Of a stretch of 64,000 bases of DNA, positions 55,401 through 63,882 are shown piece after piece. Made by a program: the position numbers and the translations under genes. The stretch spans positions 1-64,000 of the forward strand of contig NZ_JAYGHP010000002.1 of assembly GCF_034932065.1 (NCBI RefSeq). Direction: 5' to 3'. Source of the stretch: Crocosphaera sp. UHCC 0190. Lineage in GTDB: Bacteria; Cyanobacteriota; Cyanobacteriia; Cyanobacteriales; Microcystaceae. The notes under the pieces were generated by a model. The model saw nothing but the letters and a program-made list of their open reading frames with translations, made no database searches and was not told where the DNA came from. Positions within the stretch are counted from its first letter, which is position 1. Each line of letters opens with the position of its first letter.

Positions 55401-55661
55401 AAGTTCAAAAATACTACTGAAGAAGAGTCGAGTCTTCTGCAGTCCCATCTCAGAAAAATGCCGAGAGACTGGATTAAAGATCTCCATCAAGCGGCTTTAG
55501 AATGTAGTGATGATGGCATACTAGAATTAATTAAGCAAATTCCCCCTGAAAGTGAACCCTTAGCGATCGCCCTGCAAGATTGGGCCCAAAATTTCTTTTT
55601 TGAACCTGTTGTTGAATTAACCCAAGTTGAACAGCAAAAAGTAATAAATAATAAGCAATAG
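52431..55661 (+). CDS. Hybrid sensor histidine kinase: PAS-PAS-GAF-PAS-HisKA-HATPase-REC
   Basis: 1076 aa, no membrane segments. N-terminal coiled coil (1-45), PAS 1 with PAC (about 48-165, GIWDWNLKNDEMFFSARWKE), PAS 2 (170-285), GAF (305-460), PAS 3 (470-585, AIISIDENQNITLFNHAAEK). HisKA H-box FLASMSHELRTPLNAILGF; N, G1 and G2 boxes LLGNAIKFTQEGG, DTGPGIAPEE, GTGLGLPISR. The receiver holds ILVVDDRLESR with phospho-Asp in IWMDMRMPVIDGY. The C-terminal helical part (SHLRKMPRDWIKDLHQAALE) sits where an Hpt domain would be; its His is not in an obvious Hpt motif. Probably coupled to the next gene. Confidence 0.92.
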   Translation: MKSPQKSPTPEQIIQQLKAEIDHLKAAKQEALKSQEDLRESEERWQLVLKGTNEGIWDWNLKNDEMFFSARWKEMLGYEDEELPNHIDTWKQLIHPQDTEKVLKIVQEYLDKKTDHYRAEFRLRCQDGSYKWILSRGQALWDKGGKPIRMAGAHSDISDRKKEQILLTSLIDCIPDLVFCKDVKGMYKMCNHAFENFVGLDRSEILGKTDFELFLPEEALFFRQQDRLMMQQKQSRRNEEWLTYPDGSRRLVDTLKTPFCCAEGELMGTIGISRDITDRKHKEEAIKKQAERDALLSNIARQLIDQDLNVAINFILEALGKFTNCDRSYVIHYFPEEKAWSMRHEWSSEYTSSTISDSQNIPLEVFPWFSEQLINGKAICINHVDDLPLEAIAEKDAFKNSLSPTLVVVPMMAGGNILGYLGLDGKASKRWTNKEVNLLKLVGELMAIAEARANAEEAQKDSQARFAGILDNANEAIISIDENQNITLFNHAAEKTFGYTAEEVLGQPFNLLIPTRFTDYHQQHIKTFRETPETARQMGGRRPVFGQRKDETEFLAEVSISKIKLRGRTIFTAIVRDITERKQAEEALKQAKETADAANRAKSEFLASMSHELRTPLNAILGFTQVMQRDRSLNEEQQQNLGIIGRSGEHLLELINDILEMTKIEAGRTTFNQVNFDLYRLLDNLESMLHLKAEEKQLQLIFEKVQDVPQYIQTDEGKLRQVLINLLGNAIKFTQEGGVILRVKGERQKRKTKSIILTFEVEDTGPGIAPEEVDQLFEAFGQTETGRNSQEGTGLGLPISRKFVQLMGGEITVSSVLGRGSLFTFSIKVDIVTANKIKVHKPTRRVIGLAPEQPQYRILVVDDRLESRILLVKLLSSLGFNVRQASNGQQALDTWEAWEPHLIWMDMRMPVIDGYKATQRIKATMKGQATVIIALTASAFEEERNLVLSAGCDDFMRKPFREEVLWGKIAQHLGVRYLYEDVEEVKGSHNKFKNTTEEESSLLQSHLRKMPRDWIKDLHQAALECSDDGILELIKQIPPESEPLAIALQDWAQNFFFEPVVELTQVEQQKVINNKQ

Positions 55662-55676
55662 CTTCCTTGTCTTTTT

Positions 55677-56810
55677 ATGACCACTGATCGCGGTAATATT
55701 TTAGTTGTTGATGATACCCCTGATAATTTACGCTTACTCTCAGTAATGTTATCAGAACAGGGTTATAAAGTTCGTAAAGCCCTCAATGGACAAACTGCCT
55801 TAAAAACCATTTATCAAGTTCCCCCCGACTTGATTTTATTAGATATTAATATGCCCTCAATGAATGGCTATGAAGTCTGTAAAAAACTCAAAAAAGAGGC
55901 AGGAATTCGAGATATTCCTGTGATTTTCATTAGTGCCTTAGATGATGTTTTAGATAAGGTTAAAGCCTTCGAAGTGGGAGGAGTTGATTATATTACTAAG
56001 CCTTTTCAAGCGGAAGAAGTCATTGCCCGCATTGAAAATCAATTAATCATACAACGACAAAAAAAACAACTAAAACAGGAAATTGAAGAACGTCAAAAAA
56101 CAGAACAAACTCTCAGGGTTTATCTTCATGCTGTTTCCCATGATTTACGAAATCCCGTGTTAGGATTATCGATGGTATTACAAAATTTACTTAAGAAAAA
56201 TCAAGAAAAAAAAGAGGGAAAAATAGAAGTTTCTTGGCAAATTTTAGAACAAATGTCCCAAAGTTGTGATCGCCAACTTAATTTGATTAATTCTTTAGTA
56301 GAAACCCAACAATTTGAAATGGGGGGAATTTCCCTTAATTGTCGTCCTTTAAATTTACTTACCTTTAGTCAGCAATTAGCGGCTGAATGGGAACCGATTT
56401 TAAAAGAAAAACAAGCAAAATTACAGACCATAATTCCCGCAGATTTACCCTTAATTAGTGGCGATAGTGATCGCCTGTGGCGTGTCTTTGAAAACCTCTT
56501 AGCCAATGCCTTAAAACATAATGATACGGGCATCAAATTAACCCTAAAAGCGGAGATAATAGAAACCAATAAATCTCACTTTATCCGTTGTATTTTAGAA
56601 GACGATGGGGTCGGAATTACCCCAGAACAAGCAGCTAACTTATTTGAACGCTATCAACGAGGAAATGAGGCAAAAAAGACATTAGGATTAGGGTTAGGGT
56701 TGTACCTTTGTCGTCAAATTATTGAAGCTCATGGAGGAGAAATTGGGGTGATTACTCAGAAAAATCAGGGGGCTAAGTTTTGGTTGACGTTGCCAATTTT
56801 GGAAAATTAA
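55677..56810 (+). CDS. Response regulator-histidine kinase (REC-HisKA-HATPase)
   Basis: 377 aa. N-terminal receiver ILVVDDTPDNLRLLSVMLSE with phospho-Asp in LILLDINMPSMNGYEVC and the KPF switch Lys, then a coiled coil, H-box AVSHDLRNPVLGLSMVLQ and ATPase boxes NLLANALKHND, DDGVGITPEQ and LGLGLGLYLC. It starts 16 bases after the hybrid kinase stop codon. Inference: a phosphorelay from the upstream receiver or kinase into this receiver-gated kinase. No DNA-binding output domain nearby. Confidence 0.92.
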   Translation: MTTDRGNILVVDDTPDNLRLLSVMLSEQGYKVRKALNGQTALKTIYQVPPDLILLDINMPSMNGYEVCKKLKKEAGIRDIPVIFISALDDVLDKVKAFEVGGVDYITKPFQAEEVIARIENQLIIQRQKKQLKQEIEERQKTEQTLRVYLHAVSHDLRNPVLGLSMVLQNLLKKNQEKKEGKIEVSWQILEQMSQSCDRQLNLINSLVETQQFEMGGISLNCRPLNLLTFSQQLAAEWEPILKEKQAKLQTIIPADLPLISGDSDRLWRVFENLLANALKHNDTGIKLTLKAEIIETNKSHFIRCILEDDGVGITPEQAANLFERYQRGNEAKKTLGLGLGLYLCRQIIEAHGGEIGVITQKNQGAKFWLTLPILEN

Positions 56811-56908
56811 ATTATTTTAGTGGCCCACCCTTGGGACAATATACCTATAATGATCAAGAGGATCGCCCTCATATTCTAAGATCAAGATGACGGTTAACTG
56901 ACAACCCT

Positions 56909-58093
56909 ATGTCAAAAATTGAAACTAGAACCGAACCCATGGTACTTAACATGGGGCCCCATCATCCCTCCATGCACGGAGTATTACGTCTCATCGTCAC
57001 CTTAGACGGAGAAGACGTGGTAGACTGTGAACCCGTTATTGGGTATCTTCATCGGGGGATGGAGAAAATTGCCGAAAATCGGACTAACGTGATGTACGTT
57101 CCCTATGTTAGCCGCTGGGACTATGCGGCGGGAATGTTTAATGAAGCGATCACCGTTAATGCCCCTGAAAAATTAGCGGATATTGAAGTTCCTAAACGGG
57201 CCCAATATATTCGGGTCATTATGTTGGAATTAAACCGCATTGCTAACCATTTACTGTGGTTAGGGCCCTTCTTAGCAGATGTGGGCGCACAAACTCCCTT
57301 TTTCTACATTTTCCGCGAACGGGAGATGATTTACGATCTCTGGGAAGCGGCCTCTGGAATGCGGTTAATTAATAATAATTATTTCCGTATTGGTGGGGTG
57401 GCCGTTGATTTACCCTACGGTTGGATTGATAAGTGTGAGGACTTCTGCGACCATTTTCTGCCGAAAGTGGATGAATATGAGAAGTTAATCACCAATAACC
57501 CGATCTTCCGTCGTCGTGTGGAAGGTATCGGAACAATTACCCGCGAAGAAGCGATTAACTGGGGACTCTCTGGCCCCATGTTACGAGGTTCTGGGGTGCA
57601 ATGGGATTTACGCAAGGTCGATCATTATGAGTGTTATGATGATTTTGACTGGGACGTTCAATGGGAAACTGCAGGAGACTGTTTTGCCCGCTATATCGTC
57701 CGTATTCGGGAAATGCGCGAATCCGTGAAAATTCTTCGTCAAGCGTTAAAAGGTATTCCCGGCGGCCCCTATGAAAACCTGGAAGCAAAACGCATGATGG
57801 AAGGCAAAAAGTCTCAATGGAATGATTTTGAGTATCAATACATTGCCAAAAAAGTCGCCCCTACCTTTAAAATTCCTGCGGGTGAACATTATGTTCGCTT
57901 GGAAAGTGGCAAAGGTGAAATGGGGATCTTTATTGTGGGTAATGATGATGTCTTCCCCTGGCGTTGGAAAATTCGCGCCGCTGACTTCAATAATTTACAA
58001 ATTCTGCCTCACCTCCTTAAAGGGATGAAGGTTGCTGATGTTATGGCAATTTTGGGCAGCATTGATGTCATTATGGGGTCAGTAGATCGTTAA
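56909..58093 (+). CDS. ndhH: NAD(P)H-quinone oxidoreductase subunit H
   Basis: 394 aa, the 49-kDa/NuoD-type subunit of the peripheral arm of NDH-1, on the thylakoid membrane, taking part in respiration and cyclic electron flow. Recognisable [50 protein letters not shown] and the end [20 protein letters not shown]. The quinone-site His pair is in GPHHPS. Length is that of cyanobacterial and chloroplast NdhH. Single gene, as usual in cyanobacteria. Confidence 0.98.
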   Translation: MSKIETRTEPMVLNMGPHHPSMHGVLRLIVTLDGEDVVDCEPVIGYLHRGMEKIAENRTNVMYVPYVSRWDYAAGMFNEAITVNAPEKLADIEVPKRAQYIRVIMLELNRIANHLLWLGPFLADVGAQTPFFYIFREREMIYDLWEAASGMRLINNNYFRIGGVAVDLPYGWIDKCEDFCDHFLPKVDEYEKLITNNPIFRRRVEGIGTITREEAINWGLSGPMLRGSGVQWDLRKVDHYECYDDFDWDVQWETAGDCFARYIVRIREMRESVKILRQALKGIPGGPYENLEAKRMMEGKKSQWNDFEYQYIAKKVAPTFKIPAGEHYVRLESGKGEMGIFIVGNDDVFPWRWKIRAADFNNLQILPHLLKGMKVADVMAILGSIDVIMGSVDR

Positions 58094-58104
58094 TTTGTTA
58101 GGAT

Positions 58105-58132
58105 GTAGGGGCGAACAGCCGTTCGCCCCTAC
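58105..58132. repeat. 28-bp palindromic repeat, family D, after ndhH
   Basis: Begins GTAGGGGCGAACAGC and ends CGTTCGCCCCTAC. Twelve bases beyond the ndhH stop codon and a plausible 3' hairpin for it. Confidence 0.8.
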
Positions 58133-58162
58133 GGATATTTTTAAATAATTGTTTGCTTGTGA

Positions 58163-59119
58163 ATGAGTGAAATCTCTCAAAACCTTGAATTACCGAGTCA
58201 TGAAAGTGCGATCGCTTTAGCGGGAATAGCTGAAGAAAATCTTAAATTTCTCTCCCGTCATACGGGTGCTAATTTAGTGTTACGGGGTCAAGAATTACGC
58301 ATTTATGGTCAGGAAAAACAGGTCGAACGGGCGGTTAAAATTGTGCGATCGCTGCAACCTTATTGGCAAGAAGCAAAATCGATTTCTCGTCCTGATTTAA
58401 TGACGGCTCTTCAAGCATTAGATACGGGACGTATGGAAGAATATCAAGACTTACAAAATTTAACCTTAGCGCGGACTCGTCGCGGCGAATTAATTCGGGC
58501 TAAAACCTTTCGCCAAAAACAATATATTAAGGCTATTGAAACCCATGATGTTACTTTTTGTATTGGCCCAGCAGGAACAGGAAAAACCTTTTTAGCTGCG
58601 GTTTTAGCAGTGAAAGCTTTATTAAATGATGAATGTGAACGGCTTATTTTAACTCGTCCCGCAGTGGAAGCCGGGGAAAAGTTAGGCTTTTTACCCGGAG
58701 ATTTACAAGAAAAAGTTAACCCGTTTTTACGGCCTTTATATGATGCGTTATATGAGTTTATTGATCCGCAAAAAATACCGGATTTAATGGAAAGAGGCAA
58801 AATAGAAGTGGCTCCTTTAGCTTATATGCGAGGACGGACTTTAACGAATGCGTTTGTCATTGTAGATGAGGCCCAAAATACTACTCCTGCACAGTTAAAA
58901 ATGGTGTTGACACGGTTAGGGTTTGGCTCAAAAATGGTAGTTACAGGAGATATCACGCAAACCGATTTACCCCGTCATCAAGATTCAGGTTTAGTGGTGG
59001 CGAGAAATATCCTGAAATCAGTGGAAGGCATCGCTTTTTGTCAATTTTCTCAAGCAGATGTAGTTCGTCATCCTTTGGTACAAAGAATCGTGGAAGCTTA
59101 TGAGAAATTTGAGAAGTAA
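58163..59119 (+). CDS. PhoH-like protein
   Basis: 318 aa. The N-terminal 70 residues are a KH-like domain (LKFLSRHTGANLVLRGQELR). The PhoH P-loop ATPase domain has Walker A IGPAGTGKTFLAAVLA, the LTRPAVEAGEKLGFLPGDLQ block, Walker B AFVIVDEAQNTTPAQLKMVL and sensor VVTGDITQTDLPR. Known: PhoH proteins are ATPases linked to RNA handling, often next to ybeY. No ybeY follows here; a sulfotransferase gene does. Confidence 0.92.
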   Translation: MSEISQNLELPSHESAIALAGIAEENLKFLSRHTGANLVLRGQELRIYGQEKQVERAVKIVRSLQPYWQEAKSISRPDLMTALQALDTGRMEEYQDLQNLTLARTRRGELIRAKTFRQKQYIKAIETHDVTFCIGPAGTGKTFLAAVLAVKALLNDECERLILTRPAVEAGEKLGFLPGDLQEKVNPFLRPLYDALYEFIDPQKIPDLMERGKIEVAPLAYMRGRTLTNAFVIVDEAQNTTPAQLKMVLTRLGFGSKMVVTGDITQTDLPRHQDSGLVVARNILKSVEGIAFCQFSQADVVRHPLVQRIVEAYEKFEK

Positions 59120-59153
59120 CTTGAGATGCTTACCAGCTTAGGGCATTATTATC

Positions 59154-59182
59154 TTGACAATGAGAGTTAAATATGGTAGGGT
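59154..59182 (+). promoter_or_regulatory. Candidate promoter of the sulfotransferase gene
   Basis: Perfect -35 TTGACA (59154-59159), 17 bases, weak -10 TAGGGT (59177-59182). The start codon is 31 bases further. Confidence 0.35.
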
Positions 59183-59213
59183 ATCAAGGTTTATTTGAAA
59201 GGGCTGAATTGCG

Positions 59214-60062
59214 ATGAATTCGTTAAGTTATTTTCTTAGTTCCCCGCGATTTATTGTCATTGGAGGACACAAATGTGGAACGAGTTCATTACATAGCTAT
59301 TTTAAACAACATCCCGATATTTTGATGCCTAAAATCAAAGGACAGGATCTCTTAAATAAAGGTGATTTAGATATCGCAGATTATCAAAAATCCTATGAAA
59401 TGATAACTAACCAAAAGATATTTGGAGAAGTTTCTAGTAATTATTTTCAGTCTCATAAAGCTTGTTCAGAGATTAAAAAATATTTTGCTCATATCAAACT
59501 CTTAATGATTTTACGCAATCCTGTTGACCGTGCTTTTTCCCATTTTAACATGATTTCTGCTGAGCAAAAACTTAATGTTCAGTTCACAGAAATTGATCAA
59601 AATCATGACAAATTTGGTGAGATCATCCGGTTAGGATTTTATTATGATAATTTAAAACAATACATAGATACTTTTGGAAAACATCAGTTAAAAGTATTTT
59701 TATTTGATAGTTTTATCAAAAATAAACAACAGTTTTTTGAAGAGGTTTTTCAATTCATTGAAGTCGATGACAAATTCTTACCTAATACCTCAGTCATTCT
59801 TCGTAAAGGGGGTGAAGTAAAAAACCGAGGCCTTAAAGAATTTATTTTATCAAATCCTATTTTACATAAAACTGCTTCCCTCCTCACTAAACCGTTTACC
59901 ACTTCAGAACAAAGATATAACTTCTATAAAAAAATTGATAATGTTTTTATAGAAAAACCATCCCTAACAAATGAGGCTAGAGAGATTTTCATTAATATTT
60001 ATCGTGAGGATATATTAAAAACTCAAGAACTCTTAGATATTAATTTATCTCATTATCTATAA
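59214..60062 (+). CDS. Sulfotransferase family protein
   Basis: 282 aa. The PAPS 5'-phosphosulfate loop is FIVIGGHKCGTSSLHSYFKQ with a Lys-Cys-Gly-Thr-Ser core; the 3'-phosphate motif is LMILRNPVDRAFSHF. Transfers sulfate from PAPS to an acceptor hydroxyl or amine, probably a carbohydrate or lipid. The first 13 residues are weakly hydrophobic but not a convincing signal peptide. AT-rich compared with PhoH and fni around it, so it may be a later arrival. Confidence 0.85.
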   Translation: MNSLSYFLSSPRFIVIGGHKCGTSSLHSYFKQHPDILMPKIKGQDLLNKGDLDIADYQKSYEMITNQKIFGEVSSNYFQSHKACSEIKKYFAHIKLLMILRNPVDRAFSHFNMISAEQKLNVQFTEIDQNHDKFGEIIRLGFYYDNLKQYIDTFGKHQLKVFLFDSFIKNKQQFFEEVFQFIEVDDKFLPNTSVILRKGGEVKNRGLKEFILSNPILHKTASLLTKPFTTSEQRYNFYKKIDNVFIEKPSLTNEAREIFINIYREDILKTQELLDINLSHYL

Positions 60063-60072
60063 AATGCTATTG

Positions 60073-61131
60073 TTAAGGCTCATATTTTTGCAAAACATCA
60101 CTCTGTTTTAAATCTGATACAGTAGCATTTCCTGTACAAAATAAGGCAGTTTTGATCTCTGTTATTAATAAATTAACCAACTCATCTAACGCATCAGGAG
60201 ACTCAGACGCAGCTTGTAAAAATCGAAAGGCTAGTCCCCCTAAATCTGCCCCTAAAGCGATCGCTTTGGCCACTTCTAACCCATTGCGAATCCCCCCAGA
60301 TGCGATCAAAGGAATCTCAGGATATTGTTGACGAATTTGCACCAAACAATCAGCCGTCGGAATACCCCAATCAGCAAAAGTTTGTCCTAATCGCCGTTGT
60401 AAGGAATTCTGCGCCCTCTCACTCTCAACTTTTGCCCAAGAAGTTCCCCCTGCCCCCGCTACGTCAATGGCACTCACTCCCGCTTCAATTAGCTTCCTTG
60501 CCATTTTCCCAGAAATCCCATTGCCAACCTCTTTGACGATCACCGGAATAGGGAGTTTTGAGCATACTTTATCAATTTTGTCAAGTAATTTTTTAAAATT
60601 AGTGTCCCCTTGAGGTTGAATACATTCTTGCAGGGCATTAAGATGAAGGATCAGGGCATCTGCTTGCAACAGTTCAACAACACGGAAACATTCATCCAAT
60701 CCATAGGTATAATTTAGTTGAACTGCCCCTAAATTCGCAAATAAGAGGATATCAGGAGCAACTGAGCGAACGGCAAAGGTATCTGCCACCTCTGGTTTTT
60801 CTACCGCTACCCGTTGGGAACCAACTCCCATCGCTAACCCGTAGGTTTGGGCCACCACAGCGAGACGATAATTAATGGTTTTAGCCAATTGTGTTCCCCC
60901 CGTCATCGAAGAAATTAACAAAGGGGCCCCTAAAGGTTTACCGAAGAAAGTAGTAGAAAGATCAATGTCAGTAAAATCCAACTCAGGTAAGCAGCAGTGG
61001 GTAAAACGATAACGATCAAACCCATTACCAAGTTGACGAAATTGGACATCTTCTTCCAGACAAATCCGCAAGTGATCGTCTTTGCGCGTCTGGGTGTTAC
61101 TCATATTATTGATTTGTGATTCAGTTATCAC
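60073..61131 (-). CDS. fni: Type 2 isopentenyl-diphosphate delta-isomerase (FMN-dependent)
   Basis: 352 aa. TIM barrel with FMN-binding elements [72 protein letters not shown] and [19 protein letters not shown]. Interconverts isopentenyl and dimethylallyl diphosphate for carotenoids, phytol and quinones; needs reduced FMN and Mg. Cyanobacteria use this type. M9 is an alternative start. Convergent with the sulfotransferase gene, only 10 bases apart. Confidence 0.95.
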   Translation of the reverse strand: MITESQINNMSNTQTRKDDHLRICLEEDVQFRQLGNGFDRYRFTHCCLPELDFTDIDLSTTFFGKPLGAPLLISSMTGGTQLAKTINYRLAVVAQTYGLAMGVGSQRVAVEKPEVADTFAVRSVAPDILLFANLGAVQLNYTYGLDECFRVVELLQADALILHLNALQECIQPQGDTNFKKLLDKIDKVCSKLPIPVIVKEVGNGISGKMARKLIEAGVSAIDVAGAGGTSWAKVESERAQNSLQRRLGQTFADWGIPTADCLVQIRQQYPEIPLIASGGIRNGLEVAKAIALGADLGGLAFRFLQAASESPDALDELVNLLITEIKTALFCTGNATVSDLKQSDVLQKYEP

Positions 61132-61190
61132 TTATCAGTTATAACACTATTAAAGATAAAAATTAAATCGATAGACAAGGAAATTTAATT

Positions 61191-61619
61191 ATGAGTTTAT
61201 TTGGTAGCGATCGCTTTTTAGTCCCCATTGATTTTTCCGCAGTTTCCTGGCAAGCTTTGGATGAAACTCTGAATTTTAGTCAAGACCCCAACAAAATCAC
61301 GGTTATTCATGTTTTAGCTCCTCTATTAGCCGTTGAACCTTCGGTTATTTGGGAAACCTTAGACGATGAAACCCGTAAAAAAAATGTTGAAAATGCTTTC
61401 CATGAGCGTTACCCTAAATCTTTGATTGAAAACCTGAAATTTGAAGTCAAAATTGGCGATCCCAGTGCAGAAATTGTAGATTATGCCAAGGAACATAACA
61501 TTGATTTAATCGTCATTGCTTCCCATGGACGCAGCGGATTACATCGTTTTCTGTTAGGTTCAGTCGCAGAACGAGTCGTTCGTTTTGCAGAATGTCCGGT
61601 TTTAGTTTGGCGGCCCTAA
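61191..61619 (+). CDS. Universal stress protein, UspA family
   Basis: 142 aa. Single Usp domain: FLVPIDFSAVSWQALDETLN, then the ATP-binding pattern G-x2-G-x9-G-S in HGRSGLHRFLLGSVAERVVR, ending in ECPVLVWRP. Nucleotide-binding stress protein of the cytosol, precise role unknown. Just upstream of the RCK channel-like gene; Usp proteins often partner with ion transporters, but a gap of 120 bases makes co-transcription uncertain. Confidence 0.92.
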   Translation: MSLFGSDRFLVPIDFSAVSWQALDETLNFSQDPNKITVIHVLAPLLAVEPSVIWETLDDETRKKNVENAFHERYPKSLIENLKFEVKIGDPSAEIVDYAKEHNIDLIVIASHGRSGLHRFLLGSVAERVVRFAECPVLVWRP

Positions 61620-61739
61620 TCTGGAATTCAATTAATAACTATTAATTTATACTAAAGATTAACTAAAAGTGCTACTTGTTACAGATTTTAGCAGAAGTAA
61701 TCGATGATACTTAATGGTTAACTTTAAATTAATTGTTAA

Positions 61740-63446
61740 ATGAAACCTAAAATTATTGTCTGTGGACTGGGACGAACTGGCTATAAAATCTTTCGCTTAT
61801 TAAGACAACAAGGGGCCTCTGTCGTGGGGATTAGCGATCGCTTGATTCCTGGAGAGCATTCTGAGAGTATTATCATTGGAGAGGTGCGCTCGCCAGCAAC
61901 TTTAGCCAAAGCTGGTATTCATCACGCTCAAACCCTGGTTTTAACAAGTAATGATGATGCGGTTAACCTCGCTATCCTGACCCAAGCCAGAATTATTAAT
62001 CCTCAAATTCGCATCATTAATCGCCTATTTAATCATACTTTAGGGGAACGATTAGATCAAACCCTTCCTAACCACGTTACCATGAGTGTCGCTGCTTTAG
62101 CTGCCCCAATCTTTTCCTTTGCTGCGTTAGGAAGTAAGGCGATCGGTCAATTACAATTGTTTAATCAAACTTGGCCCCTTCAAGAAGTAATTATCGCTGA
62201 AAATCATCCTTGGTTGGGGTTAAATTTAGGAGAACTATGGGAAAGTTCTGATCGAATGTTAATTTATTATTTGCCGGCCCAAGGAGAATTAGATTTAATC
62301 TCAGCCGTATTACAACAAAAATCCCTACAATTAGGAGATCATTTAATTATTGGCACTAAACCCACCATGCGAGCTAAACGTCGCTTTTGGTGGCAAAAAA
62401 TTTCCAAAGCGATCGCAAATTTAGGTCGTTATCGTCCCTATCTTACGCCAGTTATTCTCGTCACTCTTTGCCTATTGATGATGATTTTTGCGGCAACGTT
62501 AACCTATGTCGCAGTTAATTATAATACGTCTGTTGTGGATGCTTTATACTTTTCTGTGGGCATGATTACGGGGGCCGGAGGACAGGAACAAGTGGCAGAA
62601 AAAGCCCCTGCTAGTATTAAAATTTTTACGGCAATTATGATGATTGTTGGAGCAGGAGTCATCGGGGTTTGTTATGCCTTGCTCAATGATTTTATTTTAG
62701 GGAGTCGTTTAAAACAATTTTGGGATGTAGCAAGAGTTCCCACCCGACACCATTATATTGTCTGTGGGTTGGGGGGTATTGGTATTCAAATTGTGCGGCT
62801 ACTTCATAATCAAGGCCATGAAGTCGTTGTCATTGAATCTGACCCTAATAATCGATTTTTACATACGGCCCGTTCTTTGGGGGTTCCTGTCATTGTTGAA
62901 GATGCCCGTGTGGCTCAAACCTTAACCACTGCCAATATTGAAAAAGCTGAGGCGGTTTTAGTTGTTACTAGCAATGACATGATTAATGTAGAGGTCGGGT
63001 TGACAGCTAAAGCGATCACTCCTAATCTGGCGATTATTTTACGGGCCCAAGATCCTCAATTTGCTCAGTCTGTACAAGAAGTGTTTGAGTTTGAGACGGT
63101 TTTATGTCCGGCTGAGTTGGCAACTCCTTCTTTTGCGGCTGCGGCTTTAGGGGGTAAAATTTTAGGCAATGGTATGACGGATGATTTATTATGGGTGGCT
63201 TTAGCCACATTAATCACGCCGAAACATTCTTTTTGTGGTAAAACTGTGAAAGAAGCGGCCATGAATGCAGATTTTGTGCCTTTATATTTAGAAAGAACTT
63301 CTTTCACCATTCATAGTTGGCAATTGTTAGAAACATCTTTACAACCTGGGGATGTTTTATATTTAACTATGCCGGCCAATGAGTTAGAACAATTATGGCG
63401 GGTTCCTACTTCAGAATTTAGATTTAATGAAACTTCGATGATTTGA
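61740..63446 (+). CDS. Double-RCK (TrkA-N) potassium channel-like protein
   Basis: 568 aa. First Rossmann/RCK domain at residues 1-140 (IIVCGLGRTGYKIFRLLRQQ), a linker domain, then a channel part at about 230-320: one helix (TPVILVTLCLLMMIFAATLT), pore loop YFSVGMITGAGGQE, second helix (FTAIMMIVGAGVIGVCYALL). A second RCK domain (YIVCGLGGIGIQIVRLLHNQ) with TrkA-C follows. The selectivity loop reads TGAGG instead of the canonical TxGYG, so ion preference is open. NAD(H)-regulated K+ transport is the family expectation. Confidence 0.85.
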   Translation: MKPKIIVCGLGRTGYKIFRLLRQQGASVVGISDRLIPGEHSESIIIGEVRSPATLAKAGIHHAQTLVLTSNDDAVNLAILTQARIINPQIRIINRLFNHTLGERLDQTLPNHVTMSVAALAAPIFSFAALGSKAIGQLQLFNQTWPLQEVIIAENHPWLGLNLGELWESSDRMLIYYLPAQGELDLISAVLQQKSLQLGDHLIIGTKPTMRAKRRFWWQKISKAIANLGRYRPYLTPVILVTLCLLMMIFAATLTYVAVNYNTSVVDALYFSVGMITGAGGQEQVAEKAPASIKIFTAIMMIVGAGVIGVCYALLNDFILGSRLKQFWDVARVPTRHHYIVCGLGGIGIQIVRLLHNQGHEVVVIESDPNNRFLHTARSLGVPVIVEDARVAQTLTTANIEKAEAVLVVTSNDMINVEVGLTAKAITPNLAIILRAQDPQFAQSVQEVFEFETVLCPAELATPSFAAAALGGKILGNGMTDDLLWVALATLITPKHSFCGKTVKEAAMNADFVPLYLERTSFTIHSWQLLETSLQPGDVLYLTMPANELEQLWRVPTSEFRFNETSMI

Positions 63447-63483
63447 ATATTATCAACTCTAATAAGGTGAGATAACCTATCAT
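63424..63483 (-). pseudogene. Doc-type toxin stub
   Basis: ATG at 63483 overlaps the antitoxin stop codon (ATGA) and reads MIGYLTLLELIIFKSSKFH before a TAA. The start resembles Fic/Doc death-on-curing toxins, which begin MIRYLTLxEVLEL; the rest of the toxin, about 110 residues, is absent and the 3' end of the channel gene occupies the place. Confidence 0.45.
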
Positions 63484-63677
63484 GCTAAACGACGATAGAG
63501 TTCAGCATTCTTTTTGAGTACATAGTTTGCTGCCTCAGTACAGTCTTTCTTCGGAGAATTCAACCAATCTTCTATACTCGAACTTAATAAATCTTCAGGG
63601 GAGATCTGATTTTCCTGAGCTAATTTTTGTAACCTTTGAAGTTGTTCATCTGGAATATTAGCCTTAATGGAAGCCAT
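63480..63677 (-). CDS. Antitoxin of a Doc-type TA system, toxin lost
   Basis: 65 aa: MASIKANIPDEQLQRLQKLA, QENQISPEDLLSSSIEDWLN, then ANYVLKKNAELYRRLA. A ribbon-helix-helix start and a C-terminal toxin-binding helix ending in NAELYRRLA, which I recall from antitoxins preceding Doc toxins in cyanobacteria. The reading frame is intact. Its usual overlap with the toxin start (ATGA) is still there, but the toxin is a stub. Confidence 0.7.
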   Translation of the reverse strand: MASIKANIPDEQLQRLQKLAQENQISPEDLLSSSIEDWLNSPKKDCTEAANYVLKKNAELYRRLA

Positions 63678-63882
63678 TAATTATCTCCTCTCATACGCTT
63701 CATATTTGATTTTCAACTCAATACAGTTAATAGAGAATCCATGTTAATTCTTTTTTGGGAATCGTTATAAGATACACTATGCTATCTTAACACATTAGAC
63801 TAGAGCAAAACTTAGACAAGATGAATTTGATAGTTTTTCTAAAAATATTTTCTAATTAAAAATAGAGAATGCTCTTAATTAT

